DNA of 64,000 nucleotides. Source: Macrostomum hystrix. Lineage: Eukaryota; Platyhelminthes; Macrostomidae. Positions 25,501 to 34,171 of this stretch are shown piece after piece (the stretch's first letter is position 1; every line of letters starts with the position of its first letter). The DNA lies in contig CATNEN010000003.1 in assembly GCA_950097015.1 (NCBI GenBank), positions 15,356,001-15,420,000 on the forward strand, read 5' to 3'. Under the pieces are notes generated by a model that was not told where the DNA came from, did no database searches, and saw nothing but the letters and a program-made list of their open reading frames with translations. Both the position numbers and the translations under genes were made by a program.

Positions 25501-28500
25501 CGAAAGGTCAGAACTGTTGCTCGAGTATTCGAGGAAAACTACGCGAAGGGTATCAGTGCCTGTGGAAATTCAGTCCAAGATTATTCCGTTGTAATTAATA
25601 TTGAAAAGTACAGTCGAAACTGTTCCTGCATTAGCAGCGGGATAATAATTATTTCAGGCCGTGGCTTGTAGAATGACCTACTATCACATCTCAATCCCTA
25701 GTCTCTAAGCCTGTGATTTAGGCATTGCAAATATTTAACGCCATTGAATGATTTAGTTTTCATTTAAATTTCGTAAAACCTATTATTTCCAAAGCATTCA
25801 TTTCATGCGGTTGATATTTTACTGTTGTCACCAAATGCTTTTCTATTTCTATCCAGTTTTCCTACCCTCATTTGATTGATTAGGGCTCGTGACAGCTCAC
25901 AATGCCTCACCGCAGGGACAATAGGGGTGGAGGAACAAATGAAATGATGTTTATTATATTTGATATAATTTTTTGTTTTACTCGTATGTAATTTTACCTT
26001 TATCATCAGCTAATTAATTTGTACTTAATTAGGAATGACATCTTTCTGAGAGGTCTGGAGTTCACATTCTAGTCCAGGCATGTAAGTTTGTGTCTTTGGA
26101 CGAGACACTTATTTCACCGAGTTCTCCCTAGCGACGACAATTAAGTGAGGCACACAGATTCTCCCTAGATTCTCCCTAGCGACGACAATTAAGTGAGGCA
26201 CACAGATTCTCCCTAGATTCTCCCTATAGCGACGCACACGGATACTGTAAGCAGGCATCCGCTCACACAGGTGTGTACCTGATACCACTGTAACTGATAC
26301 CTGTACACAGGCCTTGACTTTCTCGTCGTCAGGCAGTGTACACTCTCACTGTGCCTTGGAGGTTGGCCCTCAAGGGCGTAAATTGCACGACAAGCCCCCA
26401 AGCCTTCTCTCCGCGGCTGCACCCCAAATAAATGTGGCCTCGACGCGGAATCGAGCTCAGGGACCTTGACGCGATAGACAAACGCGTTAGATCGCTCTGC
26501 CACTGACCCCCCCCTGATGGCAGGTGATACCTCAGATGAAACTGTACCTGATTTCGCAGGCATTTTGCGATAAGTTTTGGTCTCGCCAGCTCACTAGAGG
26601 CAGCCAGGCAGACTTGATACTGTCCGGCGTACGCTGTCATGGTGGCAGACAACGGGGCCACGGATCTGGGCACCGGACTCCAGACGGCGATGCTAGAAAC
26701 TTGTCGCGCATCCAGGTGCACCGGACAGTCGCTAGGGCCTGCGCGCACGCACACAGCTCTACACGTTGAACTCAAAACGCCTTCGTCGTCTGAGCCATCC
26801 TCGTCGACAAAGTTCTCATGCTCCGGCGTTGAAACTGGACGTTGTCGACGATTTCTGAAATGCCAGACTAGCTGGTCGACTAGATCGCGTCGGCGCTGGC
26901 TCGCACCGTCGATTAGCCGACTCACCAGTCGGGTGTCCAACAGACTAGCTGCCGATTGAAACGTGACGGCGTTTCTGCCGTCTCGATTGCTCCGGTTGCG
27001 AAGCCGCTCGGATTGGCGCCGGGTAAGCCACAGACGCGGCAGGCCGCCTTCAGCGTTCAGAGCCAGACGACGCCAAACTGGCAAGCGGCGCCAGCGAGGC
27101 TCCATGGGGTCCATGTCGACGAAATCGGTATCTGAGTCATCGGAGCTGTCACTGTTGGACTGATGATCCACGATAGCGCGGCAATCGAATGGCACCTCGA
27201 CGCCAAGGAGCTGCTGGTAGGCTCGCAGCGCGCCAGCCAGCAAAGTGAGGAATAGATCCTGCTCCGTGGTTTGCGTCACCTGCGCGGTGGGTCGAGAAGA
27301 GGGAATATTGTACTCTAGTGTACTTTGATGCCCAATATTCTCTGAAACCCCGATGTGATCCCAAACCACGATGGAGCCACTGAATCCCCGATAATGGTGC
27401 TCCTAAACACTCAATGTTATTCCAAATCCTCGAAGGAGCTACGAAATCCCCAAGTGGCACTCCAAAATCATCAAGGTGCAATCCCAAATTCCCGGTGGCG
27501 CTCCCAAATCTACGATGTGATCCTAAATCCCCGTTGTGATCCCAAATCTCCGATGCGATCCCAAATCCTCGATGGAGCTACCAAATCCTCAAGTGGCACT
27601 CCCGAATCTACGACGCGATCCTAAATCCTCCATGGCGATCCTAAATCCCTTTTGGGATCCTAAATCCTCCATGGCGATCCTAAATCCCTTTTGGGATCCT
27701 AAATCCCTGATGTGATCCTAAATCCCTGATGTGATCCTAAATCCCTGATGTGATCCTAAATCCCTCATTTGATCCTAAATCTCCGATGGCACTCCCAAAT
27801 CCCAAGTAGCACTTCAAAAGCCCCGGGAACGCTCATTGATTTCCAATGCGCCCCCTCAAGAAGTCCCTCAGCAACCTAAGTAGTTGATCGCTTTGGGATT
27901 GTGCGAAAGAAAACCGCACAAGTAAAACTCACCTGTTGCGCTCGACGCATTAGACGGCCATCAAGTCGAATTTGCAGCATCCGAAGTGGTGCAGCCGATT
28001 CAGGAGCAGCGGCAGCATTTCCAGCGTCGCTCATCGGACATCGGGGATCCTTGATTGGCGCAGTCCTAGTCGCCGCGCCTGTCGCAGCCGCCAGTCTGAG
28101 CAGGAGGAGGGGAGCTCTAAGGCTGGCTGCTATAGTGGCAGCGGCCACCGATGCGGCCGAAGTGGCCTCTGATTCCAATCTCAAGCGTCGCACAATGGTC
28201 GCTTGCGTGCCCTCGTCCATTGAGCGCGAGTCGCACAGGACTCGGGTCAAGAGTCGAAAAGCGCCGGACGCGTCCGAGAAGCTGGCGTGCTGTCGATAAA
28301 TCAGCAGGCCACGACAATGCCCCCATTCGCCATCGCAGCTCGCAGCCGGTTGGTAATGCAGCTCCCAGGGCGGCCGGTCGACGTCGAAGGCGTTGACAGC
28401 GCAGTCCTCAAGGTAGGCGGCCAGCTGGTTTGCTGATTCTAATCGCGGCCGGATTTCAATCACGTGAGCGTCGAAGTCGAATTCTTCGGCTGGCGTTTCC

Positions 28501-29470
28501 AGCCACGCAATCGAGCCGTCTGGCAGTCGAGCGACTCGCTGCCTGAGTCTGGGCTGGTCGGCCAGGTGGCGACGAACAACTCCGCGAAGCGTAGCCAAGC
28601 TGAGGCATCTGGCAGCTTGGTCGGCAATGTCCAAACGGACAACCAGCGCTGGCGGAGGTTGCACCGAGGTGAGCCAGGCGAGCTCTGCGGTGTTCAGCCG
28701 AACGCTGCGGACCTCCCGCCCGCCACCGTCAGTGACGAATTCTTCGTCGGAGGACGATGAGAACAGATAAAACAACAACAGGGGCAGAAATAGAACAGCA
28801 GCCACGGCTAGAAGCAGCGGTGAGATTAAAATTATACCAAGCACTATGCAACCGTAGCCAGAGCAGCAGCAGCAGCAGCAGCAACAACAGTACCTGGCGA
28901 GGAAGGTCGGTGGCAGAGCGGTTAACGCGTTTGCCTCTGACACAAAGGTCCCTGAGCACGATTCCGCAGCGAGGCCACATTGATTTGGGGCGCAGTGGCG
29001 GAGAGAACTTGTGGGGCTTGTCGTGCAATTTAAGCCCTTGAGGGTCGACCTCCAAGGCACAGTGGCAGTTTACACTGCACGACGTTGAGAAAGTCAGGGC
29101 AGATGTGAGTATGTGCTCAAGAGTCAGCGAAATAGGCAGAATTGACTCCTCGCTGGCTGCGGGTCTAGTGCCACCAAATGATGTGCCATTGCCCGCACAT
29201 ATTGTTAATAACCATATTGTTAATAATTAACAATAATTATTATTTTTATTATTAACAGTACCTGGCGAGCGGTTGAAGCTCCGTCGGGTGCTCGATGGTG
29301 TACAGAGGAGCAATCGAGTACTCAACGGATCCTTCGTTGTTCTCATCAATGATGCGCTCAACATTTTCCTCGTCAGTCTCGGAGTCTGACGACGTCATAA
29401 CGCTTTCGTTGTCAGCAATTTGCGGTTCCTCCTCTTGAATGCCCTCCGGTGGAGAACGATGCATTGACAT
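21867..29470 (-). CDS. Membrane-anchored wax ester synthase/DGAT-like acyltransferase with Q-rich tail (gene model)
   Basis: Assembled exons: 29262-29470, 28893-(SINE as intron)-27933, 26531-27279, 25866-25905, 21867-22502; 2595 nt, 864 aa. N-terminus: acidic, then nine consecutive Cys (72-80) and one hydrophobic membrane segment (about 85-114). The acyltransferase domain carries FDVDRPPWELHY (239-250), a family hallmark, and RQHASFSDASG (270-280), the counterpart of HHxxxDG with Gln at the first His. The second half (TEQDLFLTLLAGALRAY, then LDARQVSSIAVWSPVP and SATMTAYAGQYQVCLAA) fits the C-terminal half of WS/DGAT proteins. Such enzymes transfer acyl groups from acyl-CoA to alcohols or diacylglycerol. 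The start at 29470 has an in-frame TAG eight codons upstream. The core exons are firm; the two last exons are supported by matching phases only. Confidence 0.7.
22503..23225 (-). other. Putative last intron of the acyltransferase gene
   Basis: AT-rich sequence between the terminal exon and the repeats at 23.2 kb. No exon was recognised. Confidence 0.4.
23226..23678. repeat. 31-bp array passing into an 8-bp array
   Basis: About a dozen copies of a unit of about 31 bp with core tctgactcttaactacctgg, followed from about 23598 by about ten perfect copies of ctctgact. Confidence 0.93.
24125..24605. repeat. About 16-bp degenerate array (gaattgggatttcgta)
   Basis: About 30 degenerate copies of a 14-17 bp unit of the type agaattgggatttcgt, cleaner towards the right end. 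Confidence 0.88.
24606..24934. other. Unique 330-bp stretch between two arrays
   Basis: Less AT-rich than its surroundings and open in several frames, but without recognisable domain or splice context. Nothing was assigned. Confidence 0.35.
24935..25500. repeat. 14-bp purine-rich array (gggagtagaatgta)
   Basis: About 40 copies of a 14-bp unit, gggagtagaatgta or gggagtggaatgaa, with some 21-bp compound units. Confidence 0.94.
25501..25865 (-). other. Part of the putative last intron of the acyltransferase gene
   Basis: Unique AT-rich sequence between the 14-bp array and the small exon at 25866-25905. Nothing was recognised. Confidence 0.35.
25866..25905 (-). CDS. Small internal exon (13 codons) of the acyltransferase gene, tentative
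   Basis: The acceptor follows a strong pyrimidine tract (TTGTTCCTCCACCCCTATTG...GTGAG|G) in the phase needed by the donor at 26531. The donor is AGG|GTAGGA. The peptide RHCELSRALINQMR joins FHLR upstream and LASLAQLLEHRR downstream into one helix-like stretch, as expected at the end of a WS/DGAT domain. If unspliced, the frame runs on to a TGA at 25803, which would be an alternative C-terminus. Confidence 0.45.
26040..26220 (+). repeat. SINE-B remnant plus a short duplication of about 53 bp
   Basis: gtctttggacgagacactta (about 26090) resembles the SINE-B body at 3210. It is followed by a tandem duplication of a segment containing gcgacgacaattaagtgagg. It lies in an intron of the acyltransferase gene, next to SINE-A. 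Confidence 0.5.
26215..26516 (-). mobile_element. tRNA-derived SINE (family A), 3'-truncated
   Basis: The tRNA-like head is near 26440-26510 (A-box complement gatcgctctgccactgac, B-box complement gcggaatcgagctc). The conserved middle holds tcgtcgtcaggcagtgtac and gacaagcccccaagccttct. The 3' part found in the copies at 6745 and 28902 is missing, and an extra segment of about 35 bp (ctgataccactgtaactgat) interrupts it. It sits in the intron just after the exon ending at 26531, in the sense orientation of that gene. Confidence 0.85.
26531..27279 (-). CDS. Acyltransferase exon with the WS/DGAT C-terminal domain
   Basis: Acceptor ACCCACCGCGCAG|GTG in phase 0; donor CTGAG|GTATCA in phase 2. The exon begins with VTQTTEQDLFLTLLAGALRAY, the conserved helix at the start of the second lobe, continues through a low-complexity insert rich in Asp, Ser and Arg, and ends with the WSPVP / TMTAYAGQYQVCLAA / LIAKCLRNQVQFHLR block. 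This block corresponds to the family's C-terminal domain. The insert makes it longer than bacterial relatives. Confidence 0.8.
27340..27845. repeat. About 20-bp degenerate array (gatcctaaatccctgatgt)
   Basis: About 25 irregular copies of a 17-21 bp unit of the type gatcctaaatccctgatgt, within the intron between the two large acyltransferase exons (27280-27932). Confidence 0.88.
27933..28893 (-). CDS. Acyltransferase exon: Cys run, membrane segment and first lobe
   Basis: Ends at AACAG|GTGAGT in phase 0. It encodes the nine-Cys run, a hydrophobic stretch rich in Leu, Val and Ile, and the first lobe with DRPPWELHY and RQHASFSDASG. The 5' border at 28893 is an AG in the 16-bp target duplication next to the SINE. 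The preceding sequence on the - strand (CCACCGACCTTCCTCGCCAG) makes a good acceptor, with a TTAAC branch-point candidate about 25 nt upstream. Confidence 0.75.
28857..28890. repeat. Coding CAG/CTG tract read as poly-cysteine
   Basis: Seven gca plus two aca triplets on the + strand, read on the - strand as TGC and TGT, give nine Cys in a row directly before the membrane segment. Cys next to a membrane segment is often S-acylated; that is inference here. Confidence 0.85.
28886..28901. repeat. Target-site duplication, copy 1 (SINE 5' side)
   Basis: aacagtacctggcgag, identical to 29254-29269. On the - strand it reads CTCGCCAG|GTACTGTT, with the AG usable as a 3' splice site. Confidence 0.93.
28902..29253 (+). 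mobile_element. tRNA-derived SINE (family A) inserted in an acyltransferase coding exon
   Basis: Full-length element of 352 bp. The head is tggcagagcggttaacgcg (A-box-like), followed by gagcacgattccgc (B-box-like), the middle segment with gcttgtcgtgcaattta, the conserved 3' part (gctgcgggtctagtgccac) and an AT-rich tail of taat-type repeats. It is flanked by the perfect 16-bp target duplication aacagtacctggcgag. It is antisense to the host gene and interrupts its frame between Arg70/Tyr71 and the Cys run. Confidence 0.92.
29254..29269. repeat. Target-site duplication, copy 2 (SINE 3' side)
   Basis: Identical 16-mer. On the - strand CTCGCCAG|GTACTGTT, with the GT usable as a 5' splice site. 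Without splicing, translation stops at a TAA directly after the duplication. Confidence 0.93.
29262..29470 (-). CDS. First coding exon of the acyltransferase gene
   Basis: Encodes an acidic N-terminus (EEEPQIADNES, DSETDEENVERIIDENNEG) and ends at ELQPLAR|Y within the target duplication. The start MSMHRSPPEG at 29470 is the first ATG after an in-frame TAG. Confidence 0.7.
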
Positions 29471-30002
29471 TTTTTCAGCTGCTTTCGTCCACCTCTAAGG
29501 GTTCACCTGTGTTGATCAGCTATACGGCAGAATTTAGAATGCAACAGAGCATCGGATTGCTTTAGAGCAAGCAAATCATTAAAGCTCCAATCAGTGGGAG
29601 GGACGAGGGGAGACAAGGTGCAGACAGACAGAATGAGGTAGCAAAAGAGAACGAGAGTATATGCTCAGTCAACAGTCCGAATTGCGGCACTAATTTAGCT
29701 TTCTAAGTCTCCTGTATTGTCTCAATCTTAGCAACGCTATAACAAGTAAATACTTCCCCGCGTTCTATTTTGGCTTAGCGGGCCAATGAGGATTAGGGAA
29801 CTGTTTCTCTCTCTGTCACGCAAAATAAGGCGGAGCTCTTCTGCGAGTGGATGGGAGAGTCACATCAGATTCCACATCACTGTGGCCCAGTGTGCGCGCG
29901 CTGGCAAGAGACTGACTTGACTTTGCCTGCTGCGAACTGGACAAGAGTTGAGAGCCAAAAGGAGTGGAAAATTGCTCGAGGTGGAGAAGCAGGAAGAGAG
30001 GA

Positions 30003-30037
<35 letters not shown>

Positions 30038-30590
30038 GAAGCTATTGGGGAACAGGGAAGAGGATATATTTTTTAATGCCTCCAGTCGGGCAGGAAAAGG
30101 GAGGCCTTGTGAGGGAGTAAAGACAGAGGGAAAAAGGGGAGAAAAAAATCTGCTTGAGTCAACGGACTCACTCCGAGCGTAAGTCACCGCTCAGCCAATC
30201 GGAATTTCTCTTTCAAATTCTACAGAGCCTTCAAACTCGAACTCGGCGTCGTACGAGAAAGATTTTTCGAGTCGAGAGGAATTCAACCCATGTCCCTGGG
30301 TTGAATTCCTTTCCTGCCTTCATTGGAGAGCGAACAGCAACCCCGCTGCTGAAATACAATAATATTAACTGTAATGATTGACAGCTGCAACGTACAAATC
30401 GTCGCGAGGACTCTGGGAATCAAGAGGGTGTCTCTAAACCCCCCTGGCGAAGGATTTAGTCAGCGAGGAGCGGGTTGGATGATGACGGATGTGACACGAA
30501 TAAAGAAATCAATAATTTCTCTTGCTGCTTGAGTGAAATACTGATGACAGGCATTCTTTTTATGCCTTTTTAACAGCCAAGAACAACTCA
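29471..30590. other. Upstream region of the acyltransferase gene, with a CTG tract
   Basis: Putative promoter and 5'UTR of the - strand gene. It contains a run of about twelve ctg triplets at 30002-30036 and a perfect hairpin at 30277-30310. Open frames over the CTG tract (Ala or Leu runs) have no recognisable domain, although an upstream exon cannot be excluded. Confidence 0.45.
30277..30310. other. Perfect 14-bp stem hairpin
   Basis: aggaattcaaccca, a 6-nt loop tgtccc, then the exact complement tgggttgaattcct. It stands alone in the upstream region of the acyltransferase gene. Confidence 0.85.
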
Positions 30591-30599
30591 ACCTAGATA

Positions 30600-31090
30600 T
30601 TTCGTTCACTAGATCAATCAACAGCTACTGACACCCTGTCCGTCATTAAATCAACAGCTACTGACACTTTTTCCTGCATTAAAATAAACAGCTACTGACA
30701 GTTTGTCCTTCATTACATCAACAGCTTCTGACACTCTGTTCTTCATTACATCAGCAGCTTCTGACACGATCTGTTCTTCATTACATCAACAGCTACTGAC
30801 ACTTTTTCCTTCATTAAATCAACAGCTACTGACAGTTTGTCCTTCATTACATCAACAGCTACTGACACTCTGTTCTTCATTAAATCAACAGCTACTGACA
30901 CTTTTTCCTTCATTAAATCAACAGCTACTGACAGTTTGTCTTTCATTACATCAACAGCTACTGACAGTTTGTCCTTCATTACATCAACAGCTACTGACAG
31001 TTTGTCCTTCATTACATCAACAGCTACTGACACTCTGTTCTTCATTACATCGACAGGCGCTGTCACTCTGTCTTTGATAACATTTTAATA
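30600..31090. repeat. 33-bp minisatellite array
   Basis: About 14 copies of a 33-bp unit with core catcaacagctactgacag, separated by variants of tttgtccttcatta. Open in several frames because the unit is a multiple of three. Confidence 0.94.
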
Positions 31091-32627
31091 GCTGTAGAGA
31101 CGTTCTCTACATTATTTCATTGTCGGCAACAGTCACTCTGTCACAAACAACTGCAAAATAGTTTCAAATCAAGTCCGAAGCAAAAAACTTCACCTTTATA
31201 CGCTCAAAATCCAAACGATCAATAAAAAGTGCTGTATACTTGACAGAAATTAAAATTTCTACTTTAAAATAAAGATTTTATTTTTTTAGTTATAATTACT
31301 TCGATGTACTCGTACTACAAAATCAGCAATTACACCCGTTACTAACTGTTTGACTAAGATGATCGAGTTGCTTCACTGTAGGCATCGTTCATAATTTTTT
31401 GATATTCAAACATAAAATAATGCAAATGCGAACTAAAAAACAACAAGGCAATAAAAAAGTTCAATCAGGCACTTGTAATTAAGAGTTCTTTAAAAAACAG
31501 AACACTTCTGCACTTATGTTTCTGAACAAAGGCACTTTAAATTTAGGAATAAAAATTTGTTTATAACGGTCCGAATCTAACGAGAGAAACTGATTTTTAG
31601 TTGTTTTTTTTGTTTGTTTTCATTTTTAACAACGGATCGAAAATCTAGAAACAATTCTAAATGTGACATTAAAAGCTAAATATTAAAACAATGTATGCAC
31701 TCTTTATCCTGTGAATGAATATTTTTGATAAGAAAATTTCTTTTAGCAGAACAATGAAACATAAACTGCTAAAAATGATAAAATTAGGACAAAGTCTGCT
31801 GTTCGAAAAGAAGGCTGTTTGTAAGTAAAAAAGGATAACATTTCACAAACCAAAAATGTTATAGGCAGTAGAAAGTAACTGTTTGTTATAAAACATCACG
31901 AAAGAGGACTAAAGTTGTATTTAAAAAATTACAAATTTTGCAAACAGCTGTGTCAGGAGACAGAGTTTTCGTGATGAAATGCAGTACCGATTATCTGCAT
32001 AAAAATAATATTGAAAATTAAAACAGATGAAGTCACTGTTAAATAGAAACGTCAAAAAACAGCTAAAAAAAGAACCTAGGTATTTTACAATGAGATTTTG
32101 AGTCGATAAAATTGTGTTACAATTACAATCAAAAAGAGCTAAGGCACGTTTGTCAAGATCAGGTGCATTATATCTTCTTGCAAAATATCAAATATCAACA
32201 ATGTTGCCATTTAAATAAAACAATTTTTGCTTTTGCCGAAACATATAATCTATAAAAATCTTTGCAACCGCAATTCAGAAAAATAAATAAAAAGAAATTG
32301 TTTCTTTTTTAGCACTTAAAAGCAGTCAGATTAGAAGATCTAGCTGTCAATTTTTAAGACAATGATTAGGCTATTATAAGCTAAAGAGTTTAAAAGACAA
32401 ATTAGATTATGTTATTAACCGGAGTTTCCACAGGAATGTCAAGCGAATTAAAAGTACATTCCAATGTCTTTAATGTGCGTACATTCAAGGTCGATAAAGA
32501 CACTTAAGTTACGTCGTTTCTGAGTTACAAGCATAATAAAAACAATACCGAATTTAAATGAAAAGTGCGAGTACAATTTAAATGCTCAGAGGATAAAGGA
32601 CTGGATACATCTGTTTGATAAGAAAAT
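31091..32627. other. AT-rich region downstream of PLD
   Basis: About 1.5 kb of AT-rich unique sequence after the PLD stop codon, holding its putative 3'UTR. No other gene or repeat was recognised. Confidence 0.5.
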
Positions 32628-34171
32628 TTACAGCCAGGTGATCAATGGCACCAGAGAGGCGCTGGTAATCCTACCAACTGGGAAGTCGAGGCTGACATCT
32701 TCAAGGAATCTCATTGGGAACTGCACCAGGAAGCCGCGAACTTCGCCCTCCAGCTGCTGCAGAGCCAGCTCGCGATTGGTTGAGGCCAGGCCGGGCTCCG
32801 AGCTCCACTGCTTCAGCTGGCGATAATTGGCTACCCGATCGGTGGGATAGCAGCGGAACACTTCCTCGTAGATCTCGGTATTCTTTCTGGCTGTCAGGCG
32901 CCACAGACCGTTGAATAGGGCTTCACCGACCGGATCGGCCAGTAAGCGATCTTTGGGATCGTTCCACTGAACGCCCAGGTGTTCTCGCATGATGCAGCGA
33001 CGCAGGGAACCGCAGAAGGCGCCAGTCATCACGCGGCCGCAGCCCTGCCATTCGGCCGGCACCAGATCCGAGCCTGTGTCTTCGAACCTGACTGCCAGCT
33101 CCGAGTCTCTGTAGCCCAACAGCGACCGATCGTTGATGTTAGCCGAGCCAATAATGGCTATTCTATCGTCGACAATTAGTAGTTTGCTGTGCACATAGAT
33201 CAGCTCTGTGCTGAGACCGCCGCTGCGCAGCTGGCCCCAGGTGCGCATGGAACACACGGACAGGTAGTCGTCAATACGTACTCCGGCTTGGGTTAGTCGC
33301 GCAACCACCGAGTGCTCCGAGCGGCACAAACACTCGTAGGTGTGATGCAGGATCTTCTTGATACTCTCGCCGCTGCTGCCACTCTCCACAATGTCGCCTT
33401 CGAACTGCGGCAGCAGCGGCAGCACCAGGTATGCTCTGAACACCCGGCCCTCACCGTGAGCGCGCAGGATTCGATCAACCAGGCGACTGGCAACAGGGTT
33501 CTGGACCGGCCACTTGCCCCGGCCCAAACTCTCGTCCGGGCAGCTAATAAAGAATTGGTTCTCAATGTAGACATAATGCTCAGCGCTGTCTATTGCGTGG
33601 CACATAGCTCTGAGAATGGACGTCTCTGGTTCTTCAACGCCGCCCGACCACATGCCAAGGCTGCGCAAGACGGTGACTCGGTTGGCAAACTTCGGAGCGA
33701 TGCTCTTGAAAGGCAGCGGTCTTGGACGCGGTGGACTCTGGTCCATTGGCGCCGGCGCAACTTCCTGATGATGGTGGTGGTGATGCCTGTCTAGAAAGCT
33801 TCTGAGATTCCAGCTGGTCGAATGTGGCGGCTGCGGCTTCTGGCGGCTCCTAGTTTGATCGCTTGCTGCCTTCTCATCGTCCTGGTCCAGCTCGCTGTTG
33901 TCTGGCATTGGACACTCCGCCTTCAGAGACTTCGGTATGAGCAGCGGAGGCCGGTTGCCACTCCGACGGCGTCCTCCGGTGACAACGCCGGACGCCTTGT
34001 TCTTGACGGTGAAGTTCCAGCGTTCGATGAAGTGCCGCGCCAGATCTCTGGCTGCGTTGCCGCCGACAACGCAGCCAATATCGTGCCACGGCATTCGGGG
34101 CACGCGATTGCGGTCCACCAGATCTGCGGAATGTTTGTCGAATGCGGAGTGAAGACGTGGTACAGATCGAG
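32628..34171 (-). CDS. PLD1: PLD last exon: second catalytic half
   Basis: Acceptor ACGTAG|CT in phase 1, matching the previous donor. It encodes LVDRNRVPRMPWHDIG, the RDLARHFIERWN block, a low-complexity insert with six His, then HYVYIENQFFIS, HSKLLIVDDRIAIIGSANINDRS (HKD2, split here only by notation) and a C-terminus ending LVPLITWL. PLDs usually end in a conserved hydrophobic tail needed for activity, and this tail is present in diverged form. Confidence 0.93.

Noticed and set aside
28902-29253. Calling the acyltransferase a plain pseudogene because of the SINE
   Set aside because: The frame is intact on both sides and the duplication provides usable AG and GT sites, so splicing is at least as likely. 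Transcript data are needed.
29816-30187. 123-codon ORF with an Ala run
   Set aside because: The Ala run is the CTG tract; the rest matches no domain and the other strand is open too. Kept only as a possibility in the upstream region.
33776-33794. Six-His stretch in PLD taken as an artificial tag
   Set aside because: It lies inside a natural low-complexity insert next to other homopolymer tracts in a genomic exon.
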